From CAWKMN01 sp963850765 (GTDB taxonomy: Bacteria; Chloroflexota; Anaerolineae; Aggregatilineales; Aggregatilineaceae), in the NCBI GenBank assembly GCA_963850765.1, contig CAWKMN010000007.1:1-17031 (forward strand): a stretch of 17,031 nt of DNA. Reading direction: 5' to 3'. A model generated the notes under the pieces. The model did no database searches and was not told the origin of the DNA. It saw nothing but the letters and a program-made list of their open reading frames with translations. The position numbers and the translations under genes were made by a program. Positions 10,238-17,031 of this stretch are shown here, piece by piece (the first letter of the stretch is position 1; each line of letters opens with the position of its first letter).

Positions 10238-10406
10238 GCGGCCTCCTGGGTGGGGTTAGCCTCACCCCCGGATCGGACAGTCGGTGCGTTTTTGTAGGGG
10301 CGTATTGCAATACGCCCCTACGATGCTAACCGTTCGCGCCGTACTTGCACCCAATCTCCCCCTCTCCATCCTATAGAGAGGGGAATGAGGCGTGAGGCTT
10401 ACAGGT
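10238..10406. repeat. Repeat-filled gap between binding-protein and permease genes
   Basis: A perfect 28-bp palindrome lies at 10294-10321, with ends GTAGGGGCG and CGCCCCTAC and core TATTGCAATA. Next comes a hairpin with arms CCCCTCTC (10359-10366) and GAGAGGGG (10376-10383). TTAGCCTCACCCCCGG at 10256-10271 matches the flank of the 2675 hairpin. Position between a binding protein and its permease suggests a role in mRNA stability or partial termination, which often raises binding-protein levels; this is inference. Confidence 0.8.
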
Positions 10407-12062
10407 CTACTTGTCTTCCCACACCTCGTCGAACAGATCGTAGTTGGTCGGATGGGCCCGGACGCCCTGGAAGCGGCTGTGGCAGGCATACCACACCTTG
10501 GTGAAGAACGGAATGGCGCACGAACCGCGTTCCGCCTCGATGTCTTCCATCTGGCTGGCGATCGCGCGCCGGGCTTCGACGTCCAGCGTGCTTTCGGCCT
10601 GGCGCAGCAGGGTGACATATTCCTCATCGACCCAGCGGGTTTCGTTCCAGGCACCGGGGTTGCCCTCGGCATCCGCCGTGAAGGCCAGCGCCGGGATCAT
10701 GATCCCCAGCGGACGGTGCGCCCAGATGGTGATGCCCAGCGGCACCTCGGTCCAGATGTCCCAATACTGCGCGGACGGCAGGATATTGAGGTTGATGGTG
10801 AAGCCGCCCGCCGCTGCCGTCTCCTTGAGGGACTGCGCCATGGCCGGTTCGGCGCGCGCCGCCTGCGTCGAGAGATCGACGGTCACGCCGTCAGCATAGC
10901 CGGCTTCGGCCAGCAGCGCCTTTGCGCCTTCGGGATCGTAAGCCGGGATTTCCTTGGGGGCATATTCGGGATGGATCGGTGCGAACACCGAGTCGTGGCC
11001 GAGATCGCCTTCGCCGAACCATGCCAGGTCCAGCATTTTCTGACGATCGATGCACTTCTTGAGCGCCTGCCGCACGCGCACATCGTCAAACGGCGCCTGA
11101 TCGACGCGCATACGGACATGGAAGGTCTGCGCGGTCGAGACGGAGTAGACACCCATGTCGGGCAGATCCTTGACTGCCTGCCAGACATCCGCGCCGGGGT
11201 TGTAGATGTTGTCCACCTGACCGCTTTGCAGCGCAGCGATCTGGGCTGCGGTATCTTCGCCCAGGTCTACGAACACCAGCCGATCCAGGTAGGGCAGCGG
11301 GCTGCCATCTTCGCCATTGCGCCAGTAATCCTCGCGGCGCACAAACACGGCGCGCTCGGTTTCGGCGTATTCTTCCAGCAGAAACGGGCCGGTGCCGATG
11401 GGCTGGCGAACCAGATCGCCTTCAAAGGTCTTGGGCACGATTTGCGCCGGATAGTGGAACAGGTGCTCCGGCACGGCGATCTGTGGGATGTCAAGATGGA
11501 GTTTGATCGTGTAATCGTCCACCTTTTCGACGTTGGTCGGCTGGAGATAGCTCATCAGGCCGAGCATCGAGGAGCCGATTTCGGGATCGAGCCACTGACC
11601 AAAGTTGAAGACGACATCATCGGCGGTGAGGTCCGCGCCATCATTGAACTTGATCCCCTGACGGAGATGCAGCGTCCACTCGTCGACTGCCTCGTTGGCC
11701 TCCCAGCTTTCGAGCAGCCACGGTTCGGTGATGTTATCCCAGTTGGTGCGGGTCAGGTATTCGCAGACCTGCCGGAACTGGTTGACGGCTTCGATCCATG
11801 AGAAGCGCGCGGGGTGATCCACCCGCTGCACGCGCGTGGCGATGGTCATGGTGCCGCCGCGCTTGATCGCCTGCCGGGCGGGCGCAGCCGCCAGGGCTGC
11901 CGCCGGGCCATCGGCCATCAGGCGGGCACCCGCTGCCGATACGCCGAGCAGGGTCGCCATGCGCAGGAACTCGCGCCGGGTGACGCGGCCGTTCCGGTAC
12001 TGCTCGTGCAGTTCGGGAATGTACGGATGAACGTTTTTGGGAGTCTTCTTCCAAATGTGCAT
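10407..12062 (-). CDS. Tat-exported peptide/solute-binding protein (SBP family 5)
   Basis: 551 residues, extracytoplasmic binding subunit of the downstream importer (DppA/OppA-like family 5; the family binds peptides, nickel chelates, opines, sugars and more). The N-terminus has a 28-residue charged leader then the twin-arginine motif TRREFLRM (R29, R30), a hydrophobic helix and ALAAAPA, so export is by Tat and the protein is not a lipoprotein (no lipobox Cys). Family landmarks: LLESWEANEAVDEWTLHLR, KFNDGADLTADDVVFNF, IGTGPFLLEEY, DDVRVRQALKKCIDRQKM, DPEGAKALLAEAGYADG. There is a strong Shine-Dalgarno sequence AAGGAGA (12077-12071) 8-9 nt before ATG 12062. It is the first structural gene of the transport operon. 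Ligand unknown; the methyltransferase downstream hints at a methylated amine. Confidence 0.95.
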   Translation of the reverse strand: MHIWKKTPKNVHPYIPELHEQYRNGRVTRREFLRMATLLGVSAAGARLMADGPAAALAAAPARQAIKRGGTMTIATRVQRVDHPARFSWIEAVNQFRQVCEYLTRTNWDNITEPWLLESWEANEAVDEWTLHLRQGIKFNDGADLTADDVVFNFGQWLDPEIGSSMLGLMSYLQPTNVEKVDDYTIKLHLDIPQIAVPEHLFHYPAQIVPKTFEGDLVRQPIGTGPFLLEEYAETERAVFVRREDYWRNGEDGSPLPYLDRLVFVDLGEDTAAQIAALQSGQVDNIYNPGADVWQAVKDLPDMGVYSVSTAQTFHVRMRVDQAPFDDVRVRQALKKCIDRQKMLDLAWFGEGDLGHDSVFAPIHPEYAPKEIPAYDPEGAKALLAEAGYADGVTVDLSTQAARAEPAMAQSLKETAAAGGFTINLNILPSAQYWDIWTEVPLGITIWAHRPLGIMIPALAFTADAEGNPGAWNETRWVDEEYVTLLRQAESTLDVEARRAIASQMEDIEAERGSCAIPFFTKVWYACHSRFQGVRAHPTNYDLFDEVWEDK

Positions 12063-12098
12063 TATCGATCTCTCCTTAACTCAAAGCGGATTTTCTGC

Positions 12099-12155
12099 TG
12101 CGGAACACCGAGCGTGGACCTGTTCCGCATTATATGCCAATACACATGCCATGTG
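12099..12155 (-). promoter_or_regulatory. Operon promoter with candidate operators
   Basis: Read on the minus strand, TATAAT (12134-12129) is a perfect -10 box, about 67 nt before the binding-protein ATG. Its edge coincides with the right arm of an inverted repeat TGCGGAAC (12099-12106) / GTTCCGCA (12122-12129) with 15-nt spacer, covering the likely start point. Just upstream, CACATG (12143-12148), C, CATGTG (12150-12155) is a second palindrome. No good -35 hexamer is seen. The layout suits repression by a dimer, plausibly the adjacent GntR protein. The stem has no T-run after it, so it is less likely a terminator. Confidence 0.5.
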
Positions 12156-12204
12156 CGCCGCGCCGCGCGGCGTGCGCGTAATACGGTGAGTGCCCAGATG
12201 GCGG

Positions 12205-12873
12205 TCAGGTATCAAGATGCCAGGCTCCTCCTTCTTCCTGGATGATGTAGTCCAGGATAATCGCGCGCGTGTGGCTGAGTTCGGCACGCATCGCTTCCTG
12301 CGCGGCCTCGACATCGCCGGCGCGCAGCGCGTGGACGGTGTGCGCGTGGGTGCTTTCCATCGTTTTGCCGGCGTGGCAGATGACCATCAGGCGGGCCAGC
12401 CGGTCATGCAGGCGGCCCACGGCGTCGGCCAATTCCTGATTGCCGGATGCCTGGGCCAGCATCACATGAAACTGCCGGTTTTCCTCGGTATAACGGTCGT
12501 AGGATTCGTCATCATCGCCGGTGTAGCCGCGGTAGATGCGTTCCAGACCGTCGAGTTGTGCATCGGTGATGTTGGCGACCGCGCGTTCTACCGACGCCAA
12601 TTCCAGGATTTCGCGCAGATCGAGCAGGTCGCGGAGCTGTTTGAGGGTGATGCGGGTGACAAAATAGCCTGAGCGGGGTTTGATGGTGACGAGGCCGGAT
12701 TCGCTGAGCATCTGAAGGGCGTCGCGGATCGGCGTGACGCTCGTGCCGTAGCCCTGCGCCAGTTGGTCCACGCTGAGACGTTCGCCGGGCGCGCGGTAGC
12801 CCATGATGATCGAACGCCGGAGTTCGGTGTAAATACGGTTCCGAGAGGTCTGGTCGGGCGCTGCCCGGTGCAT
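12205..12873 (-). CDS. GntR-family transcriptional regulator (FadR/FCD type)
   Basis: 222-residue DNA-binding regulator. The N-terminal winged helix-turn-helix spans about 12-75 (RNRIYTELRRSIIMG, PGERLSVDQLA, TSVTPIRDALQMLSESGLV, RSGYFV). The all-helical FCD effector domain spans about 80-205, with likely metal/ligand histidines H136 (QFH), H176 and H201. FCD regulators usually sense small organic acids or similar metabolites and repress neighbouring catabolic genes. ATG 12873 is chosen because AGGAG lies 5 nt upstream; an in-frame TTG at 12903 would add 10 residues but lacks a site. It lies upstream of, and in the same direction as, the transport operon, so it is the likely local regulator. 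Confidence 0.92.
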   Translation of the reverse strand: MHRAAPDQTSRNRIYTELRRSIIMGYRAPGERLSVDQLAQGYGTSVTPIRDALQMLSESGLVTIKPRSGYFVTRITLKQLRDLLDLREILELASVERAVANITDAQLDGLERIYRGYTGDDDESYDRYTEENRQFHVMLAQASGNQELADAVGRLHDRLARLMVICHAGKTMESTHAHTVHALRAGDVEAAQEAMRAELSHTRAIILDYIIQEEGGAWHLDT

Positions 12874-12935
12874 AGCCGCTCCTGGCCGTTCTTGCGAAAG
12901 CAATAACTTGCAAAAAGACTCTAATCTGATGTTTA

Positions 12936-12967
12936 GCAGTATACTGCAAAATACAGCAGATCACCAA
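12936..12967 (-). promoter_or_regulatory. Promoter of the GntR gene with a palindromic operator
   Basis: GCAGTATACTGC (12936-12947) is a perfect 12-bp palindrome with core GTATAC, the kind of core seen in FadR/FCD-type operators. On the minus strand it contains a -10-like TATACT (12943-12938), with TTGGTG (12967-12962) 18 nt upstream as a -35. A related half-site, ATACAGC (12951-12957), follows. This fits autoregulation by the GntR protein. Confidence 0.5.
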
Positions 12968-13059
12968 GTTAATATATCAGACGCGCGTATTATGTGCATG
13001 TGCATCGAGCGGCGAACGATGACCGGGTTCATACCGTGCGCCTGTTGTCAACGCAAGGA

Positions 13060-13075
13060 AGCCCGCTGCCGGGCT
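13060..13075 (-). terminator. Hairpin after the DUF3592-type gene
   Basis: Arms AGCCCG (13060-13065) and CGGGCT (13070-13075) with loop CTGC, followed on the minus strand by TTCCTTGCGTT. It lies about 40 nt past the stop of the 13686-13114 gene and could end its transcript. The T-run is interrupted, so it is a weak candidate. Confidence 0.45.
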
Positions 13076-13113
13076 GGATCGGAGTTGCCTGGGCGGGATC
13101 TTGGAGGAACGGA

Positions 13114-13686
13114 TCAGGCCCGATTGCCGAGGAACACGGGCTCCCGGCGCACCCGCGTATTCTGCCGGTTCCGTTTCTCGACCTGGACGACCAGACCGAT
13201 CAGGACGGCGATCGCGGCAGCGGCGTTCAGCCCGGCGGCCACGGTTCGCGCCGTGAACTCGGTGCGATCGTCGGCCAGGGTGGAGCGATCCGCGTTGGAT
13301 GGCAGGTAACGCACATTGACCGGCGCGGCGTCTTCCAAACGCTCGTAGGTGTCACGGCTGACACGCTGCTCTCTCGTGAGATAGCGCCCGGTTTCGGCTG
13401 CCCGGAAGCCATAGGTTACGTAGTAGGAGTCATTACCTTCACGGTCCTGGGCCACGCGGCGGGACTTGATTTGCGCTTTAGCGATCTGGCCTTGGGAGGC
13501 CAGTTCATTCGCGTCTTGCCAGGCCGGGAAAGTCCGGAACCAGAAGAGGCTGCCCACCAGGGTGAACAGAAACAGAAGCCCGATTAGGGAAACCGCCCGG
13601 AGGCCAGCGGACCGTTGGGCCAGCGGCTCGTCGCGATAGGCCCCCTTTGGGAAGGACAGATATATATCCTTAGACTGGACGCTCAT
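13114..13686 (-). CDS. DUF3592-type membrane protein
   Basis: 190 residues. Two membrane helices (about 31-50, AVSLIGLLFLFTLVGSLFWF, and about 148-168) flank an extracytoplasmic domain with ELASQGQIAKAQIKSRRV, then DSYYVTYGF (86-94) and VNVRYLPSNADRS (123-135). This order, with YxVxYxF and VxYxPxNP-like motifs, is that of DUF3592 proteins, whose function is unknown. ATG 13686 has AAGGAG 8 nt upstream. The gene stands alone: a 240-bp gap separates it from the GntR gene and it diverges from the hydrolase gene. Confidence 0.8.
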   Translation of the reverse strand: MSVQSKDIYLSFPKGAYRDEPLAQRSAGLRAVSLIGLLFLFTLVGSLFWFRTFPAWQDANELASQGQIAKAQIKSRRVAQDREGNDSYYVTYGFRAAETGRYLTREQRVSRDTYERLEDAAPVNVRYLPSNADRSTLADDRTEFTARTVAAGLNAAAAIAVLIGLVVQVEKRNRQNTRVRREPVFLGNRA

Positions 13687-13953
13687 CGTCTGTGCTCCTT
13701 AAATTCAATCACTGCTTTCATTCTAGGGGATGGCGGTTAAGAGAACGTTATCAACAAGGCACAGTTATTTTAGGAAAAGTTAGGCCATCTTTAAAACGGT
13801 GAGCCCCGGCTGGTCAAATGACCCCCCTCTATCTCCGCCACTTCTCCTAGCCGAAGACACGACATTTACATCATGCGGTATGCGCCGAATTTCCTTAGAC
13901 TCTTAGAGACAGGTGGATGCTATGGGCACTGGTCGCGCCGAAAGGAGTGTGCC
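13687..13953. other. Divergent intergenic region
   Basis: AT-rich gap between divergent genes, expected to hold promoters for both. I see no convincing paired -35/-10 set. GGTCA (13812-13816), AA, TGACC (13819-13823) is a small palindrome that could bind a regulator. An in-frame ATG at 13873 would extend the hydrolase by 27 residues, but it lacks a ribosome site. Confidence 0.3.
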
Positions 13954-14637
13954 ATGAGCGAGAACACGAGCACCCGTCAGCGGCAGATCCGGGTGATGGC
14001 GGACGGGCTAACCGCGCTGGATGGCTTTCTGAGTGTGCCTCCCCACGCGATTGGCATGGTTGCGTTTGCGCATGGCAGCGGCAGCAGCCGTCACAGCGCG
14101 CGGAACCAGTTTGTCGCCCATGCGCTCAATAACGCCGGGCTGGGCACGCTGCTGTTCGATCTGCTGACCCCCGAAGAGGAGTACCACGATTCTCGCACGC
14201 GCGAATACCGCTTCAATATTTCGCTGCTCGCGCGGCGGCTGGCCGGGGCGGTGGACTGGCTGCAAACACAGCCGGCCACGCGGGACCTCAGGATCGGGTT
14301 ATTTGGGAGCAGCACGGGCGCGGCAGCGGCGCTGATCGCGGCGGCGCTGATCGCAGCAGCGGAAAAGCCGGACGTGGTCAGAGCGGTTGTCTCGCGCGGC
14401 GGGCGGCCCGATCTGGCCGGGGAGATGCTGGCCCGGGTGCGCGCGCCCACCCTTCTGATCGTCGGCAGCCAGGACATCCGGGCGATCGGCATGAATCGTG
14501 ACGCGATGGAGCAGATGAGCGCCGACGTCCGGCTTGAGATCGTGCCCGGCGCGACCCATCTTTTTCAGGAACCGGGCGCGCTGGAGCGTGTCGCGGAACT
14601 CGCACAGGCGTGGTTCGTGCAGCATCTTAATGCATAG
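13954..14637 (+). CDS. Alpha/beta hydrolase (dienelactone hydrolase-like)
   Basis: 227 residues, cytoplasmic serine hydrolase fold. Landmarks: AFAHGSGSSRHS (37-48, oxyanion region), LLFDLLTPEEE, nucleophile elbow GSSTG with S120, IVGSQD with D174, and GATHLF with H202: a complete Ser-Asp-His triad. The substrate is unknown. The start at ATG 13954 has AAGGAG 6-7 nt upstream. The phosphoribosyltransferase gene follows 15 bp later. This pair is known in other bacteria, including as a single fused protein in Mycobacterium (Rv0571c type, phosphoribosyltransferase first). A 15-bp tandem duplication (14326-14339 and 14341-14354) just after the nucleophile gives ALIAA twice. Confidence 0.88.
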   Translation: MSENTSTRQRQIRVMADGLTALDGFLSVPPHAIGMVAFAHGSGSSRHSARNQFVAHALNNAGLGTLLFDLLTPEEEYHDSRTREYRFNISLLARRLAGAVDWLQTQPATRDLRIGLFGSSTGAAAALIAAALIAAAEKPDVVRAVVSRGGRPDLAGEMLARVRAPTLLIVGSQDIRAIGMNRDAMEQMSADVRLEIVPGATHLFQEPGALERVAELAQAWFVQHLNA

Positions 14638-14652
14638 GAAGGGGAGAACGCC

Positions 14653-15300
14653 ATGCAGCCATTCAAGAACCGCAGCGAAGCCGGCCGGCTCCTGGCCGCG
14701 AAACTAAGTCCCTATGCGAACCGCCAGGATGTCGTCGTGCTGGCGCTCCCGCGCGGCGGGGTGCCGGTCGCGTATGAAGTCGCCCGGGCGCTCCATGCGC
14801 CGCTGGACGTGTTCGTCGTGCGCAAGCTCGGCGTGCCCGGCCACGAGGAACTGGCGATGGGTGCGATTGCGTCCGGCGGGACGCGCGTGATCAACCGGGA
14901 CGTGGTGCGCGCCGTTGGGATCAGCGTGGAAGATCTCGAACATATCGAAACCGAAGAGTGGCGTGAGCTTGACCGCCGCGAGCTGGCCTACCGCGATCAG
15001 CGCTCGGCCCCGGATCTCGCCGGCAAGACGGTGGTCCTGGTGGACGATGGGCTGGCGACCGGCGCGACGATGTGGGCGGCGGTCGTGGCCCTGCGCCAGC
15101 TTAACCCGGCCCATATTGTGGTGGCTGTGCCGGCAGCAGCCCCGGAAACCTGCGCCGCGTTCGCACCCGAGGTCGATGAGATTGTCTGCGCGATCACCCC
15201 CGAGCCGTTTGGCGGGGTGGGGCGCTGGTATGAGGATTTTGGGCAGACGAGCGATGCCGAGGTGCGCGATCTGCTGCGGCAGGCGGCCCAGGCGCGGTGA
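14653..15300 (+). CDS. Phosphoribosyltransferase-family protein
   Basis: 215 residues. It contains the PRPP-binding signature VVLVDDGLATGAT (127-139), LALPRGGVPVAYEVA (30-44), and FVVRKLGVPGHEELAMGAI (54-72), a block typical of the uncharacterised type I PRTases that pair with dienelactone-hydrolase-like proteins. It is not close to a known purine, pyrimidine or competence (ComF) enzyme by these motifs. GGGGAG lies about 8 nt before the ATG, and the gap of 15 bp to the hydrolase indicates one transcript. Reaction unknown; a nucleotide-salvage or stress role is inference. Confidence 0.9.
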   Translation: MQPFKNRSEAGRLLAAKLSPYANRQDVVVLALPRGGVPVAYEVARALHAPLDVFVVRKLGVPGHEELAMGAIASGGTRVINRDVVRAVGISVEDLEHIETEEWRELDRRELAYRDQRSAPDLAGKTVVLVDDGLATGATMWAAVVALRQLNPAHIVVAVPAAAPETCAAFAPEVDEIVCAITPEPFGGVGRWYEDFGQTSDAEVRDLLRQAAQAR

Positions 15301-15555
15301 GAGACATGCAAAAGCCCCTATCCCCCAACCCCTTTCCCCATCCGAGATAGGGAAAGGGGGGTCGGCTTGTGGACCTTTCCCCTCCATGGCTCGGCCGGGG
15401 AGGGGATTAATGGGAGGGGCCTGTATAACACAATACCGACCAACGATTGCGGGGCTAGCTTCGCTTGTGATTTGCACGATACAGAAATCATCCCAATCTT
15501 CCTGGCATTTTCAGGGCCGCCCGCATATCACCGGCGGTGACAAAGGAGAACGATC
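15301..15555. repeat. Intergenic hairpin pair before the PA14 gene
   Basis: Hairpin 1 has arms CCCCTTTCCC (15329-15338) and GGGAAAGGGG (15350-15359). Hairpin 2 has arms TCCCCTCC (15378-15385) and GGAGGGGA (15399-15406). They are diverged relatives of the CCCCTCTCC family. From about 15420 the sequence is unique and leads to AAGGAG (15543-15548), the ribosome site of the next gene; its promoter probably lies there but is not identifiable. CACCGGCGGTG near 15530 is a small palindrome. Confidence 0.65.
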
Positions 15556-17031
15556 ATGATCAAGCACATCGCGGCAGGGATCGCCGCGCTCATCATGGGG
15601 ACGGCGCTGGCGCTGACCGGCTGGCCGATGCAGCCGCCGGCCCAGATCGCGGCCGCCCAGCAGCCAGCCATCTGGACGGTGCAGTATTACAACAATATCT
15701 ATCTCAGCGGTCAGCCCGTGGTCCAGACCATCGGCGGTCCCAGCCTGACCCTGATATGGGGTCAGAACTTCCCGCCAGCGGCATCAGCACCGACTACTGG
15801 AGCGCCCGCTTCAGCACCAACCTGTATTTCGACGCCGGGACTTATCGATTCTATGTGCAGGCGGACGACGAAGTGCAGTTGTGGGTGGGATCGGTGCAGC
15901 AGCCCAAGCTCTCGACCATCGGCGCGCCGCGCCCCGGCGAGATGCTGACGGTCGATGTCGCGCTCAATGTGGGCTGGCAGTATGTCCAGATCGATTTCCG
16001 CGAGAACACCGGGATGGCGTCGCTCTTTTTTAGCTGGACGCTTCAGCAGCCCGGCGCGCCAGGGGTGCCGCCCGTCGCGCCACCGCCCGTCCAGCAGCCC
16101 GGCCCGGTGACCGGCAGCCCGTGGCTGGCACAGTATTACGACAACAGCAGCCTGTACGGCCTGCCGGTGGTCACATTTGCCGAGGCCGATCCATCGCACA
16201 ACTGGGGCCAGGGTGCGCCCATGCAGGGTGTGCCCGTGGATAATTTCTCGGCGCGCTGGACGGCAACTCTGCTGCTCGACGGCGGCAGCTACCGCGTCAG
16301 CGCTTTTGCAGACGACGGTGTGCGCGTGTTCATCGACAACGCGCTGGTCATCAACGAGTTTCATGGCTTCGTGGACCAGACCTATACCCGGACCCTGGAT
16401 CTATCGGCGGGGGTGCATACGGTTATCGTGGAATACTTCGACGCGACCGGACCGGCCATTCTCGATTATGACCTGACCCGGCTGGATGGGCAGACTCCGC
16501 CGCCCGTCAGCGGTGCGACGGCGACCGTCAGGGCATTTCGGCTGAACGTGCGCAGCGCGCCGAACGCCATCACCGGCACCGTCATCACCCGCATCAACCG
16601 GGGCGAGAGCTATCCCGTGGTCGCTGAAAGCCCGGACGGCGTCGGTGCAGCTCAATATCAACGGCACGCTGGGCTTGGTCAGCAGCCTGTATGTCACGAT
16701 CCGTGGAGGGACGCCGGCCCAGCCTGCGCCATCCGATCCCATGCTGACCACGACCTCCAACGTAAATCTGCGCAGCGGGCCGAGCTTGATCTCCAATGTG
16801 ATCAACGTCGTGTTACCGCCAACGGGTGCCGATCGTCGGGCGGAACGTGTCCGGCTCGTGGTGGAACATCCGCTATAACAACCAGACCGGCTGGATCAGC
16901 GAGGCATATGTGGTGCTCGATCCGCAGGTGCGGCGAGTGTATTCCTGTCACCGGCTGATAGGCACCGTCGAATGGGACGACGCGCCTATCGCCAAACCCG
17001 CCAATGTGCTCTGGTCATGTGCCCGGTGTTC
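15556..17031 (+). CDS. Secreted PA14-PA14-SH3-SH3 protein, three frameshifts
   Basis: ATG 15556 has AAGGAG 8 nt upstream. The N-terminus is a signal peptide (MIKHIAAGIAALIMG to about residue 34). PA14-like domain 1 (WTVQYYNNIYLSG to FFSWTLQQPG) is followed by a Pro-rich linker, PA14-like domain 2 (about 16122-16482: WLAQYYDNSSLYG, SARWTATLLLDGGSYRVSAFADDGVRVFIDNA), bacterial SH3 domain 1 (about 16516-16710: FRLNVRSAPNAITGTVITRI) and SH3 domain 2 (about 16741-16920: NVNLRSGPSLISNV, then WWNIRYNNQTGWISEAYV). PA14 and SH3 modules suggest binding of surface glycans or cell wall. The frame changes at about 15770-15776 (one base missing), 16640-16648 and 16823-16827 (one extra each, or two missing). 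The frame stays open to the window edge. Alternatively another shift near 16930 leads to an end at IPVTG (16958). Confidence 0.82.

Noticed and set aside
10392..11801. Long plus-strand open frame opposite the binding-protein gene
   Set aside because: Same shadow pattern; the minus-strand protein has clear family motifs, a Tat signal and a strong ribosome site.
13873..13953. Upstream ATG extending the alpha/beta hydrolase by 27 residues
   Set aside because: No ribosome site; AAGGAG is placed correctly for ATG 13954, and the extension has no signal peptide or fold.

Overview
The window looks like a GC-rich chromosome segment of a Chloroflexota (Anaerolineae-like) bacterium. This is inference from style, not from a marker gene. 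It has a Tat-exported peptide-type binding protein, a secreted PA14/SH3 protein, an MttB-family methyltransferase without pyrrolysine, and GC-rich dispersed hairpin repeats of the kind common in that phylum. The first ~1.34 kb is much poorer in GC (35% counted over 1201-1260, against 70% over 2041-2100).

Layout. 47-1332 (+) holds remains of a secreted beta-propeller-like protein broken by frame changes and a stop. 1361-2605 (+) is a PLP-dependent trans-sulfuration-family enzyme. 2771-12873 is one long minus-strand block. Read in its own direction it runs: GntR/FCD regulator (12873-12205), Tat substrate-binding protein (12062-10407), DppB-type permease with a large extracytoplasmic insert (10237-8940, frameshifted), DppC-type permease (8923-8042), fused DppD-DppF ATPase (7786-5681), CBS-CBS-ACT protein overlapping it by 11 nt (5691-5041), MttB-family methyltransferase (4860-3408, frameshifted) and an unrecognised 181-residue protein (3316-2771). 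13114-13686 (-) is a DUF3592-type membrane protein. 13954-15300 (+) is a two-gene unit, alpha/beta hydrolase then phosphoribosyltransferase. 15556 to the end (+) is a secreted PA14-PA14-SH3-SH3 protein with three frameshifts.

Working together (inference): the minus-strand block looks like a regulated uptake-and-use locus. The GntR protein would sense a metabolite, the ABC transporter would import a small organic solute, the CBS-ACT protein could gate the ATPase or sense the metabolite, and the MttB-family enzyme could demethylate a methylated amine. A peptide-type transporter paired with an MttB-type enzyme, with no corrinoid protein alongside, is not a combination I recognise.

Every gap larger than about 90 bp inside the block is filled with short GC-rich hairpin repeats. 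Two families stand out: one with GTAGGGGCG/CGCCCCTAC ends and one with CCCCTCTCC/GGAGAGGGG arms. Five single-step frameshifts lie in otherwise conserved genes, mostly at short G/C runs, so part of the sequence may carry uncorrected indel errors.
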